A stretch of DNA of 64,000 nt from Azospirillum sp. TSA2s (GTDB lineage: Bacteria; Pseudomonadota; Alphaproteobacteria; Azospirillales; Azospirillaceae): the NCBI RefSeq assembly GCF_004923315.1, contig NZ_CP039648.1:775001-839000 (forward strand), given 5' to 3'. Below are positions 8,530 to 17,834 of this stretch, piece after piece. The position numbers and the translations under genes are program-made. Position 1 is the stretch's first letter; every line of letters begins with the position of its first letter. The notes under the pieces were generated by a model. That model saw only the letters and a list, made by a program, of their open reading frames with translations. It was not told the DNA's origin and did not search any database.

Positions 8530-9648
8530 ATGAGCTGCGCCCTGCCCGCCTTCGCCGCCGCTTCCAATGCCGAACCGGCCCCGCCCTTCGCCGTGCTGAT
8601 GGAGTTGACGCACCGCTGTCCGCTGCGCTGCCCCTACTGCTCCAACCCGGTGGCGCTCGACCCCGCCAGCGCCGAGCTGGACACCGCCACCTGGAAGCGG
8701 GTGCTGGACGAGGCCGCCGACGTCGGCGCCCTGCAGGTCCATTTCTCCGGCGGCGAGCCCTGCGTCCGCAAGGATTTGGAGGAGCTGGTCGCCCACGCGA
8801 CGGAGATCGGGCTCTACAGCAATCTCATCACCTCGGCCGTGCTGCTCGACCAGCCGCGGCTGGAGCGGTTGCAGCAGGCCGGGCTGCAACATGTGCAGAT
8901 CAGCCTGCAGGACTCCGAAGCCATCGGGGCCGACCGCGTCGGCGGCTTCAAGGGCGGCCATGCGAAGAAGCTGGAGGTCGCACGGGCGGTGGTCCGGCAG
9001 GGTCTGGCGCTGACCATCAACGCCGTGCTGCATCGCCACAACATCGACCGGGTGAACGATGTCATCGATCTGGCGATGGACCTCGGCGCCGGGCGGATCG
9101 AGATCGCCAACGTGCAGTATTACGGCTGGGCGCTCGCCAACCGCGCGGCGCTGATGCCGTCGCGCGACCAACTGCTGGCGATGGACGCCGCGGTGCGTGC
9201 CCGGCTGCCTGAACTGGCCGGCCGGATCGTGGTCGATTACGTCGTGCCCGATTATTACGCCCGCCGGCCGAAGAGCTGCATGGGCGGCTGGGCGCGGCGC
9301 TTCATGAACGTGAACCCGCGCGGCCGGGTCCTGCCCTGCCATGCGGCGGAGACGATTCCGGGGATGGAGTTCGAGACGGTGCACGACCGCAGCCTGTCCG
9401 ACATCTGGCGCGACGGCCCGGCCTTCACCCGCTACCGCGGCACCGACTGGATGCCGGAGCCCTGCCAATCCTGCGACCATAAGGAAGAGGATTGGGGCGG
9501 CTGCCGCTGTCAGGCGCTGGCGCTTGCCGGCAGCGCCGATGCCACCGACCCGGTCTGCGAACTGTCACCGGCCCATGCCGACGTGGCGGTGCTGCGCGAC
9601 CGCGACGCTGCGGCTCTGGGGACGGAGTGGACCTATCGCGGTGCCTGA
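8530..9648 (+). CDS. pqqE: PqqA peptide cyclase PqqE (radical SAM)
   Basis: Radical SAM enzyme that forms the Glu-Tyr carbon-carbon cross-link in PqqA. The [4Fe-4S]/SAM motif [10 protein letters not shown] places cysteines at about residues 30, 34 and 37. The C-terminal SPASM region has cysteines in [23 protein letters not shown] and GGCRC for auxiliary clusters. AGGAG nine bases before 8530 supports that start; ATGs at 8521 and 8491 are alternatives, and the latter would overlap pqqD by 14 bases. Last gene of the operon; it ends 10 bp from the convergent Lrp-type regulator. Confidence 0.95.
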   Translation: MSCALPAFAAASNAEPAPPFAVLMELTHRCPLRCPYCSNPVALDPASAELDTATWKRVLDEAADVGALQVHFSGGEPCVRKDLEELVAHATEIGLYSNLITSAVLLDQPRLERLQQAGLQHVQISLQDSEAIGADRVGGFKGGHAKKLEVARAVVRQGLALTINAVLHRHNIDRVNDVIDLAMDLGAGRIEIANVQYYGWALANRAALMPSRDQLLAMDAAVRARLPELAGRIVVDYVVPDYYARRPKSCMGGWARRFMNVNPRGRVLPCHAAETIPGMEFETVHDRSLSDIWRDGPAFTRYRGTDWMPEPCQSCDHKEEDWGGCRCQALALAGSADATDPVCELSPAHADVAVLRDRDAAALGTEWTYRGA

Positions 9649-9658
9649 CCTCCCATCT

Positions 9659-10078
9659 CTATAGGAAACGTTCGAGCACCATCTGCGTCGTCACGTCGGC
9701 CACGCCGGGCAGTCCGGCGATGGCGGCGCGGATCGCTTCGATGCCGCGGATGTCGGGCGCCTCCGCCCGGATGACCAGATCGATGGCCCCGGCAACCGCA
9801 TCCATCGCGACGATGCCGGGAATCCGCCGCAGTTTCGGAACCAGCTGGGCACAGGTCCGCCCGGCCTCGTGGCGTAGCAGGAAATAGGCGGCGACACCGT
9901 CGGCGGCCGGGCCTTCCTCGACCGTCGTGAAGCCCCGGATGACCCCCGACTTCAGCAGCCGGTCCAGCCGTTCCTGGGTGGCGCTGCGCGACAGCCCGAT
10001 GTCGCGGGCCAGCGCCACCAGCGTGCGGCGGGCGTCCTTGCGCAAGGCCGTCAGCAGAAGCCTGTCCTTCTCGTCCAT
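9659..10078 (-). CDS. Lrp/AsnC-family transcriptional regulator
   Basis: A 139-residue regulator with an N-terminal winged helix (ALARDIGLSRSATQERLDRL) and a C-terminal RAM/AsnC ligand-binding domain (YFLLRHEAGRTCAQL, then GIVAMDAVAGAIDLVIRAEA). The ATG at 10078 opens the canonical MDEKDRLLLTALRKDARRT; an in-frame GTG lies four codons upstream. It is divergent from the cysteine hydrolase gene at 10221, 142 bp away, and may control it. Its effector is not evident. Confidence 0.9.
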   Translation of the reverse strand: MDEKDRLLLTALRKDARRTLVALARDIGLSRSATQERLDRLLKSGVIRGFTTVEEGPAADGVAAYFLLRHEAGRTCAQLVPKLRRIPGIVAMDAVAGAIDLVIRAEAPDIRGIEAIRAAIAGLPGVADVTTQMVLERFL

Positions 10079-10220
10079 CCCCGTCCCCACGACCCTTATT
10101 TTCCGAGCTGGCGCCCGGCGGCGAAATGCCGGTCGGCCGGCATCTTGCCGGGCTGCAACCGGCAGCCTTTCGGCGGAACTTAGCGGACAGGGACCATGGA
10201 CGATTTGCACGGAGTATCCA

Positions 10221-10781
10221 ATGACCTTGCTACCGGACGCCTCGCTTCTGCTGCTGGTGGATATGCAGCGCGCCTTCGACGGGCCGTCCTGGCCGCGCCG
10301 CTGGAACCGCGCTCTCGACCACAACGGCCTGCAGCTTCTTCAAGCCTGGCGGCGCAGCGGCCGGCCGGTGATCCATGTGCGTCACGATTCGGCGGAGCCG
10401 GCCTCCACCCTTCGCGTTGGCCAGCCCGGCAACCGCTTCCGCGAAGGATTCGAGCCGCTGGACGGCGAAGCGGTGGTCAGCAAGAGCGTCAACTCGGCCT
10501 TCATCGGCACCGACCTGGATTTGCGGCTGCGCCGGCTCGGCATTGAACGTCTGGTGGTGTTCGGCATCTCGACCGACATGTGCGTTTCGACCACGATCCG
10601 CACCGGCGCCAACATGGGATGGCCGATCACGCTGGTCAGCGACGCCTGCGACTGTTTCGAACTGCCGGACAGCCAGGGCGGGACGATCCCGGCGGAGCAG
10701 GTCCACGCCGTCCATGTCGCCACGCTGCGCTATGAATTCTGCGAGGTGACCACCACCGCCGGGATCATCGAGAGCCTGTAG
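10221..10781 (+). CDS. isochorismatase-family cysteine hydrolase
   Basis: A 186-residue member of the isochorismatase-like superfamily with a full catalytic triad: Asp14 (LLLLVDMQRAF), Lys86 (VVSKSVNSAF) and Cys119 (GISTDMCVSTT, with the preceding backbone turn typical of the fold). GGAG seven bases upstream fixes the start at 10221. Families with these motifs hydrolyse amides such as nicotinamide or ureido compounds, or isochorismate. The substrate cannot be told from the sequence. Divergent from the Lrp-type regulator. Confidence 0.85.
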   Translation: MTLLPDASLLLLVDMQRAFDGPSWPRRWNRALDHNGLQLLQAWRRSGRPVIHVRHDSAEPASTLRVGQPGNRFREGFEPLDGEAVVSKSVNSAFIGTDLDLRLRRLGIERLVVFGISTDMCVSTTIRTGANMGWPITLVSDACDCFELPDSQGGTIPAEQVHAVHVATLRYEFCEVTTTAGIIESL

Positions 10782-10810
10782 CCCACCCAGACCAGTCGGG
10801 CGACGACCGT

Positions 10811-10987
10811 TCAGGCCTTGTCGCCCGATCCCCCCTTCTTGCCGCCGCCGTCCTGCTTGTTGACGGTCGCCCAGGCGCGCCGCTCGGCCTCGTCATGGGA
10901 GACGCCACGCTTTTCGTAGCCTTCCTCGATATGCTCGGCCTTGCGCTTCTGCTTGTCGGTGTATTTGTCCTTGTCGCCTTGGGACAT
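10811..10987 (-). CDS. small highly charged conserved protein, plasmid-stabilisation/stress-type annotation
   Basis: A 58-residue ORF with an excellent ribosome site (GGAGGACCCG before the ATG at 10987). The peptide is lysine- and glutamate-rich, with the recognisable block KQKRKAEHIEEGYEKRGVSH followed by DEAERRAWATVNKQ and a Gly/Lys/Ser-rich tail. Short proteins with this EEGYEKRGVS...A.RRAWATVNK pattern are widespread in Proteobacteria, often named plasmid stabilisation or general stress proteins, without a firm function. It stands alone between the hydrolase and the osmolyte transporter. Confidence 0.85.
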   Translation of the reverse strand: MSQGDKDKYTDKQKRKAEHIEEGYEKRGVSHDEAERRAWATVNKQDGGGKKGGSGDKA

Positions 10988-11155
10988 CGGGTCCTCCTAT
11001 TGCGGTTTCCCGCACAACAGCCCCCGGCAATGGGAAGTTCCTCCGCGGAATAGGCTGAAACGCATATCCGGGACCGGACAGACGAAAAGCGCGGCTTGCC
11101 GTAAGCGGCGCCGTCACCCATCCTTTCCCCAATACTTTCAGGGGGAGGTTCAGGG

Positions 11156-12088
11156 GTGTTCACGATCTTCAACAAGGGTCGCGCCATCATGGGGGCGGCG
11201 GTGCTGGCATTCGGGCTGGTCGCCGGTACGGCGCAGGCGGCGGACGCGGTCCGCGTCGGGTCGAAGCTGGACGCGGAAAGCGGGCTGCTCGGCACCATGA
11301 TCCTCCAGGTTCTGCAGGCCAACGGCATCCCGACGGAGAACAAGATCCAGTTGGGACCGACCAAGATCGTGCGCGGCGCGCTGCTGTCCGGTGAGATCGA
11401 CATCTATCCCGAATACACCGGCAACGGCGCCTTCTTCTTCAACATCGACAGCGATCCGGTCTGGAAGAAGGCCGGCGCCGGCTATGACAAGGTCCGCCAG
11501 CTCGACAAGGAGAAGAACGACATCGTTTGGCTGAAGCCGGCCCCCGCCAACAACACGTGGGCGCTGGCCGTCCGCCATGACGTGGCCGACGCCAACAAGC
11601 TGAAGACGATGGAGGATTTCGCAAAATGGGTCGGCGGCGGCGGCAAGGCGAAGGTCGCCGCCTCCGCCGAGTTCGTGGAAAGCCCGGCGGCCCTGCCCTC
11701 CTTCCAGCAGACCTACGGCTTCACGCTGAAGCCCGATCAGATGCTCGTGTTGGCCGGCGGCGACACCGCCGCGACCATCCGTGCGGCGGCAGAACAGACC
11801 TCCGGCGTCAACACCGCCATGGTCTACGGCACCGACGGCGCCATCGCGGCCCTCGACCTCGTCGTGCTGGCCGACACCAAGGGCGCGCAGATGGTGTATG
11901 AGCCGGCGCCGACCGTCCGTGCCTCGGTCCTGGCGGCCAACCCGAAGATCGCCGACCTGCTGAACCCGGTCTTCGCCAGCCTGGACGCCGAGACGCTGCG
12001 CGGTCTGAACGCCAAGATTTCGGTGGATGGACAGGACCAGAAGCAGGTCGCCACCGAGTACCTGAAGTCCAAGGGCTTCCTGAAGTAA
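11156..12088 (+). CDS. osmoprotectant ABC transporter, periplasmic substrate-binding protein (YehZ/OsmF-like)
   Basis: A 310-residue exported binding protein of the glycine betaine/choline-binding class. Signal peptide ends ...FGLVAGTAQAADA; the mature part opens with VRVGSKLDAESGLLGTM, then IDIYPEYTGNGAFFF. The GTG at 11156 has GGGGGAGG seven bases upstream. It is first of a four-gene set in the same order as yehZYXW. Related transporters take up glycine betaine with low affinity or other quaternary amines; the ligand is not determined here. Confidence 0.88.
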   Translation: MFTIFNKGRAIMGAAVLAFGLVAGTAQAADAVRVGSKLDAESGLLGTMILQVLQANGIPTENKIQLGPTKIVRGALLSGEIDIYPEYTGNGAFFFNIDSDPVWKKAGAGYDKVRQLDKEKNDIVWLKPAPANNTWALAVRHDVADANKLKTMEDFAKWVGGGGKAKVAASAEFVESPAALPSFQQTYGFTLKPDQMLVLAGGDTAATIRAAAEQTSGVNTAMVYGTDGAIAALDLVVLADTKGAQMVYEPAPTVRASVLAANPKIADLLNPVFASLDAETLRGLNAKISVDGQDQKQVATEYLKSKGFLK

Positions 12089-12097
12089 GCCGGCGAC

Positions 12098-13282
12098 GTG
12101 ACCAGCCGCCTGCGCCTGCACAACCGCGTCGCCCTGCTGATGGCTCTGGCCGCTCTGGCCGCCGCCGTCACCTTGCCGTTCCTCGGATTCGCACCCAACC
12201 GGCTGTTGTCCGGACGGCCGGTTCCGCTGTGGAATGCGGTGCAGGGGCTCGGCGGAACGGCGGCCCTGCTTCCGGGGCTGGTCCTGCTGGCGACGCCCTT
12301 CCTGCGGCCCACCCGCTTCGGCCTTAGCCTGACCGTCGCGGCCGGCGGGCTGTTCACGGCCGGACTGGTCTGGCTGGCGGGCGCCGAGGCGGCGGCACTG
12401 GCGCAGGGGGCGTCCGCGGCGGCACGGACCTCCTTCGCCTCCGGCTTCTGGGTGATGGCGGCGGCGGGTCTGCTGGCGGCGGTCGATGCCGCGCGCCGGC
12501 TGGGGCTGGGTGCCGTCGGCCGGCTGGCGGTGGGCGGAGCGGTGGCCGCGCTGGTGGCACTTCAGCTGGCGTCCGGCCATCTCGACGCGCTGTCGATCCT
12601 CAAGGAATACGCCAACCGGCGTGAGGTGTTCGCCGACGCCGTGCTGCGCCATGCCATGCTGGTGGTGGCGGCGCTGGTCCCGACGCTTCTGATCGGCATA
12701 CCGCTGGGCGTCGCCGCGCACCGGGTGCAGGCGGTCGGGCGCGCGGTGTTCCCGATCCTGAACGTCGTGCAGACGGTGCCGTCCATCGCCCTGTTCGGAC
12801 TGCTGATGGCGCCGCTGGCCGCGCTCGGCGCCATGCTGCCGGGATCGGGGATCAGCGGGGTCGGGCCGCTGCCGGCGGTAATCGCGCTGACGCTCTATTC
12901 GCTGCTGCCGATCGTGCGGAACACCGCGGTCGGGCTGGACGGCGTGCCCGCCCCGGTGCGGGAGGCCGCGAGGGGCATGGGGCTGACGCCGCGCCAGATC
13001 TTCCTGCGCGTCGACCTGCCGCTGGCGCTGCCGGTCTTCCTGTCGGGGTTGCGCATCACCGTGGTCCAGGCGGTCGGGCTGGCGGCGGTCGCCGCGCTGA
13101 TCGGGGCCGGCGGCCTGGGCGCCATCATGTTCCAGGGGCTTTTCGCCAACGCGCTGGACCTCGTGCTGCTGGGGGCCGTTCCCGTCATTCTGCTGGCGGT
13201 GGCGGCCGACGCCCTGTTGTCCATCGGCATCGCCGCCGCCACCCACCGCATCGGCGTTCTGCCGGGAAGGAGTGCGCCATGA
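12098..13282 (+). CDS. osmoprotectant ABC transporter permease (YehY-like, extended N-terminus)
   Basis: A 394-residue inner-membrane protein. The C-terminal 200 residues form the transport domain with the EAA-type loop ([20 protein letters not shown]) and many hydrophobic helices. The N-terminal 170 residues add about four further membrane segments, as in YehY, and are absent from the partner permease downstream. The start is a GTG nine bases after the binding-protein gene. Its end overlaps the ATPase start by four bases. Confidence 0.87.
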   Translation: MTSRLRLHNRVALLMALAALAAAVTLPFLGFAPNRLLSGRPVPLWNAVQGLGGTAALLPGLVLLATPFLRPTRFGLSLTVAAGGLFTAGLVWLAGAEAAALAQGASAAARTSFASGFWVMAAAGLLAAVDAARRLGLGAVGRLAVGGAVAALVALQLASGHLDALSILKEYANRREVFADAVLRHAMLVVAALVPTLLIGIPLGVAAHRVQAVGRAVFPILNVVQTVPSIALFGLLMAPLAALGAMLPGSGISGVGPLPAVIALTLYSLLPIVRNTAVGLDGVPAPVREAARGMGLTPRQIFLRVDLPLALPVFLSGLRITVVQAVGLAAVAALIGAGGLGAIMFQGLFANALDLVLLGAVPVILLAVAADALLSIGIAAATHRIGVLPGRSAP

Positions 13283-14223
13283 TCGAATTCGAGCGCGTGA
13301 CCAAGCGCTTCGGCTCCTGGACGGCGGTCGATGCCGTGTCCTTCACCGTGGCGGAGGGGGAGTTCCGCGTGCTGATCGGACCGTCCGGCTCCGGCAAATC
13401 GACGGTGCTGCGGATGATCAACCGGCTGATCCCCGCCGACGAGGGCGCCATCCGCATCGACGGTGAGGACATCGCCTCGCTGAAGCCCGAGGAACTTCGC
13501 CGGCGCATGGGCTACGTCATCCAGTCGGTCGGGCTGTTCCCGCACTGGACGGTGGAGCGCAACATCGCCACCGTCCCTGGCCTGCTCGGCTGGCCCAAGG
13601 CGCGCATCCGCGACCGGGTGACCGAGTTGCTGGAACTGCTGAACCTCGACCCCCGCCGCTACCGCGGCGCCTATCCGCACCAGCTGTCCGGCGGGCAGCA
13701 GCAGCGCGTCGGCGTCGCCCGCGCGCTGGCGGCGGAACCCCGCATCCTGCTGATGGACGAGCCGTTCAGCGCGCTCGACCCCATCACCCGCGCCAGCCTG
13801 CAGACGGAGCTTTCGGCCATCCATCGCCGCACCGGCACCACCGTGGTCTTCGTCACCCACGACATGGACGAGGCCTTGCTGCTGGGCGACAGCATCGCGG
13901 TGATGGACCATGGCCGGCTGATCCAATGCGCCAGCCCGCTCGACATCCTGACCCGCCCAGCCAGCCCGCTTGTGCGCGACCTCGTCGGGCGCGAGGAATG
14001 GGGGCTGAAGCGGCTGGCGGTGGAGACGGTCGGCGACCGCGCCCGCCGGCAGGAAAGCGCGGCCGGCGAACCGCTGGCTGCCGAGACCCCGCTGCACCGC
14101 GCCCTGTCGGAGATGGTCGCCCGCGGCACCGAACGGCTGCCGGTGGTGGACGGCGACGGCCGGCCGGCCGGCGTGTTGCACCTGTCCGACCTCGTACGTC
14201 CCGACGCAGGTGGAACGGCATGA
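13279..14223 (+). CDS. osmoprotectant ABC transporter ATP-binding protein (YehX-like)
   Basis: A 314-residue ATPase: Walker [10 protein letters not shown] (residues 34-42), signature [15 protein letters not shown], Walker [14 protein letters not shown] and the switch region FVTHDMDEA. The C-terminal 55 residues contain a CBS-like half ([20 protein letters not shown]), a regulatory element seen in betaine-type importers for ionic-strength sensing. Overlaps both neighbours by four bases. Confidence 0.9.
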   Translation: MIEFERVTKRFGSWTAVDAVSFTVAEGEFRVLIGPSGSGKSTVLRMINRLIPADEGAIRIDGEDIASLKPEELRRRMGYVIQSVGLFPHWTVERNIATVPGLLGWPKARIRDRVTELLELLNLDPRRYRGAYPHQLSGGQQQRVGVARALAAEPRILLMDEPFSALDPITRASLQTELSAIHRRTGTTVVFVTHDMDEALLLGDSIAVMDHGRLIQCASPLDILTRPASPLVRDLVGREEWGLKRLAVETVGDRARRQESAAGEPLAAETPLHRALSEMVARGTERLPVVDGDGRPAGVLHLSDLVRPDAGGTA

Positions 14224-14978
14224 CCGTCGCCGGCATGGCCCCGCGCGCGTTTCTGACCGACCGGCTGATGCTGGGACTGGTGGCGCTGGTGGCGCTGGTG
14301 CTGGGTATGCCCTCGCTGAAGCCGCTGTTCGCCACGCTGTTTCCCCGCCTGGACCGCCCGCTCTACGAGGCGGAAAGCTTCGTCCGCCTGACTTTCGACC
14401 ATATGGCGCTGGTCGGCATCTCCAGCCTTGCCGCGATCCTGCTCGGCGGCGGGGCGGGCATCGCCGTCACGCGCCCCTGGGGGCGGGAGTTCCGCGGCCT
14501 GTTGGAAACCGTCGCCACCATGGGCCAGACCTTCCCGCCGGTGGCGGTGCTGGCGCTGGCGGTACCGGTGATGGGGTTCGGGTCGGAGCCGGCGCTAATC
14601 GCGCTGACGCTCTACGCGCTGCTGCCGGTGGTGGAGAACACGGTGGCCGGGCTGGACGGTGTTCCGGCCGCGGTGCTGGATTCCGCCCGCGGCCTTGGCA
14701 TGGGACCGGCGGAGGTGCTGTTCCGGGTGGAGCTGCCGCTGGCCGCCCCGGTGATCCTGGCCGGCGTACGCACCGCCGTCATCATCAATGTCGGCACCGC
14801 CGCCATCGCGTCGACCGTCGGCGCCAAGACCCTCGGCCTGCCCATCATCGTCGGGCTGAACGGATCCAATCAGGCCTACGTCATCCAGGGCGCCCTGATC
14901 GTTGCCGCGCTTGCCGTGGTGATCGATGCCGGATTCGACCGTCTGGCCGGATGGCTGGCACGCTGGTCGCAACGCTGA
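14220..14978 (+). CDS. osmoprotectant ABC transporter permease (YehW-like)
   Basis: A 252-residue permease of five to six membrane segments with an EAA-type motif ([20 protein letters not shown]) near residue 150. It begins at the ATG overlapping the ATPase stop; the longer in-frame opening upstream lies inside the ATPase gene. Last gene of the operon. After it, 241 bp before the E1-alpha gene hold an A/T-rich promoter-like stretch (14990-15080) but no clear sigma-54 site or terminator. Confidence 0.88.
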   Translation: MTVAGMAPRAFLTDRLMLGLVALVALVLGMPSLKPLFATLFPRLDRPLYEAESFVRLTFDHMALVGISSLAAILLGGGAGIAVTRPWGREFRGLLETVATMGQTFPPVAVLALAVPVMGFGSEPALIALTLYALLPVVENTVAGLDGVPAAVLDSARGLGMGPAEVLFRVELPLAAPVILAGVRTAVIINVGTAAIASTVGAKTLGLPIIVGLNGSNQAYVIQGALIVAALAVVIDAGFDRLAGWLARWSQR

Positions 14979-15219
14979 AAAAGCCGCGATATTTCAGATA
15001 GTTATCTTGCGTGAGACACTTAATATTCTTTTAGCATTCCGGTAAGAAACAGTTAGTACCCGAAAACCGATTAGCGCGCTTATGGTCGCTTCCGAACACA
15101 GACCGTTCGGAATGCAACATCGCCGCATGCTCCGCCGCTTCGATGAAGAGCGGGCATGAGGGCGCCGCGAAAAAGAATTCCCGCATCCGAACGGTCCCCA
15201 ATTCAGGGAGACCGCCACC

Positions 15220-16191
15220 ATGACCATCCGTCCACTGGACCCTGTCCAGGCCCTGGAACGCATGATGCTGATCCGGGCCTATGAAGAAACGCTGATCGAC
15301 CTGCACGGACGTGGGCGCGCCGCCGGCACCTGCACCTCGGTCGGGCAGGAGGCGCCGGCCGTCGGCGTCGTCTCGGCCCTGACCGCCGACGACCTGATCC
15401 TGACCAACCACCGCAGCGCCGGCCATCTGCTGGCCCGCGGTGCCGATCCCGGCCGCATGCTGGCCGAGGTGATGGGCAAGCAGGACGGCTATTGCGGCGG
15501 CAAGAGCGGGTCTCTGCACATCTCCGCCAAGGAACTGGGCGTCGTGCTGACCTCCACCATCGTCGGCGGCGAACTGGCGCTGGCGACCGGCGTCGGGCTG
15601 TCGCGGACGATGTTGAGCAAGCCGGGGCTGAACCAGCCGGGCATCGTCGCCTGCTTCTTCGGCGACGGGGCCGCCACCGAAGGGCGGTTCCAGGAATCGC
15701 TGAACCTTGCCGCGGTGTGGAAGCTGCCGATCCTCTATGTCTGCGAGAACAACCAGTGGCAGGCCTTCGTCCACCGCAAGGAGACGATGCTGGCCGACGG
15801 CATCTCCGGTCAGGCGGCGGCGCTGGGGGTGGAGAGCGCGGTGGTCGACGGCAACGATCCGCTGGCGGTGTTCGATGCCGCCAGTTCCGCCATCGACACC
15901 ATTCGCCGCACCGGCAAGCCCTTCCTGCTGGAGGCGATGACCTACCGCCTGCGCGGCCATTTCGAGCCGGACGACCAGGGCTATGTCGACAAGGCCGAGC
16001 TGGCCCACTGGCGCGACCGCGACCCCATCCTGTGCCTGCGCGCCCGGCTTGAACGCGAAGGCCGCCTGACCGCCGACGGTGTCGCCGCCATCGAAGCCCG
16101 CGTCCGCGCCGCGATGGAGGCCGCAACGGCCTTCGCCGACGCCAGCCCCTATCCGGGCCTCGATGCCCTGACCACCGACGTCTACGCCTGA
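15220..16191 (+). CDS. thiamine pyrophosphate-dependent dehydrogenase E1 component, alpha subunit (AcoA/PdhA-like)
   Basis: A 323-residue E1-alpha of the 2-oxoacid/acetoin dehydrogenase type. The TPP-binding motif starts at GDG (residues 148-150) and ends at CENN, with the phosphorylation-loop-like YRLRGHFEPDD near 242-252. Length and the GTCTSVGQEAPAVGV start resemble acetoin dehydrogenase AcoA more than the pyruvate enzyme. A paired E1-beta gene follows after 16 bp, but no E2, E3 or acoR is present, so the substrate remains open. Confidence 0.85.
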   Translation: MTIRPLDPVQALERMMLIRAYEETLIDLHGRGRAAGTCTSVGQEAPAVGVVSALTADDLILTNHRSAGHLLARGADPGRMLAEVMGKQDGYCGGKSGSLHISAKELGVVLTSTIVGGELALATGVGLSRTMLSKPGLNQPGIVACFFGDGAATEGRFQESLNLAAVWKLPILYVCENNQWQAFVHRKETMLADGISGQAAALGVESAVVDGNDPLAVFDAASSAIDTIRRTGKPFLLEAMTYRLRGHFEPDDQGYVDKAELAHWRDRDPILCLRARLEREGRLTADGVAAIEARVRAAMEAATAFADASPYPGLDALTTDVYA

Positions 16192-16207
16192 GCGGAGGCC
16201 CACCATC

Positions 16208-17179
16208 ATGACCACCATGACCGTCAACGACGCGATCTCCGTCGCCCTGGCCGAGGAGATGCGGCTCGATCCCACCGTGATGATCTTCGGCGAGGGAGTC
16301 GCCACCAAGCGCCACGACCTGCTGGCGGAGTTCGGCGCCGCCCGCGTCCGCAACACCCCGCTGGCCGAGGGCATCATCGCCGGCACCGCCGCCGGGGCCG
16401 CCGCCACCGGCCTGCGCCCGGTGGTGGACCTGCTGTTCGCCCCCTTCCTCTGCTATGCGATGGACGAGATCGTCAACAGCGCCGGAAAGCTGCGCTACAT
16501 CTCCGGTGGGCAGTTCAAGTTTCCGATGGTGGTGCTGGCGATGACCGGTGCCGGCTGGGGCGTCGGCGCCCAGCACAACCACAATGTCGAAAGCTGGTTC
16601 GTCCACAGTCCCGGCCTGAAGATCGTCATGCCCTCCACCCCCGCCGACTTCAAGGGACTGATGAAATCGGCGATCCGCGACGACAACCCGGTTCTCGTCT
16701 TCGCCGACATCGCGCTCGGCTACAGCGCCGGCGAGGTGCCGGAGGATGCCGACGCCATCCCGCTCGGCAAGGCGGCGGTGCGGCGCGAGGGCCGTGATGT
16801 GACGCTGGTGTCCTACGCCAAGACGGTCGGCACCTGCATGGCCGCGGCCGACACGCTGGCCGCCGCCGGCATCGATGCGGAGGTGATCGACCTGCGCAGC
16901 CTGAAGCCGCTGGACGAGGACGCCATCCTGCGCTCCGTCGCCAAGACCGGCCGGCTGGTGGTGGTGCATGAGGCGAGCCGGCTGTGCGGCGTCGGCGCGG
17001 AGATCGCCGCGCTGGTGGCGGAAAAGGCCTTCACCAGCCTGCGGGCACCGGTCCTGCGCCTGACCGGCCCGGACGCGCCGGCTCCGGCCAGCTTCCCGCT
17101 GGAGCAGGCCTTCGTGCCGCAGGCCGATGCGGTGGTCGCCGCGGTCCGCTCGCTGGTGGCCGAACCGGCGACCGTCTGA
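16208..17179 (+). CDS. thiamine pyrophosphate-dependent dehydrogenase E1 component, beta subunit (AcoB/PdhB-like)
   Basis: A 323-residue E1-beta with the pyrimidine-binding domain (TVMIFGEGVATKRHDLLAEF, NTPLAEGIIAGTAAGAA) and C-terminal transketolase domain (LVSYAKTVGTCMAAAD, EVIDLRSLKPLDEDAI). Partner of the preceding alpha subunit; together they form an alpha2beta2 E1. It would need a lipoyl E2 and E3 from elsewhere in the genome. Convergent with pqiC, with a strong hairpin between. Confidence 0.85.
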   Translation: MTTMTVNDAISVALAEEMRLDPTVMIFGEGVATKRHDLLAEFGAARVRNTPLAEGIIAGTAAGAAATGLRPVVDLLFAPFLCYAMDEIVNSAGKLRYISGGQFKFPMVVLAMTGAGWGVGAQHNHNVESWFVHSPGLKIVMPSTPADFKGLMKSAIRDDNPVLVFADIALGYSAGEVPEDADAIPLGKAAVRREGRDVTLVSYAKTVGTCMAAADTLAAAGIDAEVIDLRSLKPLDEDAILRSVAKTGRLVVVHEASRLCGVGAEIAALVAEKAFTSLRAPVLRLTGPDAPAPASFPLEQAFVPQADAVVAAVRSLVAEPATV

Positions 17180-17195
17180 TCGCATAGACCGGGTG

Positions 17196-17235
17196 CGGGA
17201 TGCGGCGCCGGCCGTAAGGTCAGCGCCGCATCCCG
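17196..17235. terminator. bidirectional terminator-like hairpin between E1-beta and pqiC
   Basis: A perfect 13-bp stem: CGGGATGCGGCGC (17196-17208) pairs with GCGCCGCATCCCG (17223-17235), loop 14 bases. It sits between two convergent genes and includes the pqiC stop codon. No U-run follows on either strand, so termination efficiency is uncertain. Confidence 0.65.
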
Positions 17236-17816
17236 GTGGCGATGCGGTCGGCCAGCGTTCCGACCGCCTGGCTCATCGCCCGGACCTGGGCATCGGGTCC
17301 GGTACCGGCGGACGGCACCTCCACGGTCTCGCGCGTCGGGCCACTCTTGCGCCCACCGGCGCCCGGCGACAGGCTCCATTGCGCATCCAGAACCACGCGG
17401 CCGGTGGCGTCGGCATCGAAGCGCAGCACGGTGACGGCCACCACCGCCGTTCCATCCGCCACGCTGCTTCCGGCCGTAGGCAGCACCGTCGTGCCCGGCA
17501 GACGCGCCGACAGGTCGCCGGCCAGCGTGGAGCGCAGCCCATCGGCCAGCGGTTCGGCCCAACGGTCGAACTCCAGCGTCTCCACCCGGTTGCCGTCGAT
17601 CCGGCGGACGATCTGCGGCCGGTCGATCAGCATCGGCAGGTCCAGCGACCCCAGCGCCAGCATTTGCGGCGCGGACCGGGCGGGCTGCGCCGTGCCGGCG
17701 GGCGGCACCACCGCCAGCGTGTAGAGCCGGCTCTCCGGCGTCGACTGGCAGGCCGCCAGCACGAGAAGCGGCGCCGCCAGCGCGGCGTTCCGCAATCCGC
17801 GCACCCAATCCATCAC
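17220..17816 (-). CDS. pqiC: PqiC-like ABC-type transport auxiliary lipoprotein
   Basis: A 198-residue outer-membrane lipoprotein: signal peptide with lipobox LLVLAAC near residue 23, then a DUF330/PqiC-type domain (LPMLIDRPQIVRRIDGNRVE, EFDRWAEPLADGL). In the E. coli Pqi system PqiC anchors the PqiB tube to the outer membrane. Third gene of pqiABC, 18 bp after pqiB. A GGAG lies nine bases before the ATG at 17816. Confidence 0.88.
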   Translation of the reverse strand: MMDWVRGLRNAALAAPLLVLAACQSTPESRLYTLAVVPPAGTAQPARSAPQMLALGSLDLPMLIDRPQIVRRIDGNRVETLEFDRWAEPLADGLRSTLAGDLSARLPGTTVLPTAGSSVADGTAVVAVTVLRFDADATGRVVLDAQWSLSPGAGGRKSGPTRETVEVPSAGTGPDAQVRAMSQAVGTLADRIATGMRR

Positions 17817-17834
17817 CCTTTTCTCCCCATTCCG

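Noticed and set aside
11150..13246. 698-codon minus-strand frame opposite the osmolyte importer genes
   Set aside because: Covers the binding-protein and permease genes in antisense; Gln/Arg/His-rich translation, no ribosome site and no family.
14979..15219. Sigma-54 promoter expected for acetoin-type genes
   Set aside because: No TGGC-N9-TTGCA-like pair is present in the gap and no AcoR-type activator is nearby; only a general A/T-rich promoter-like stretch is visible.
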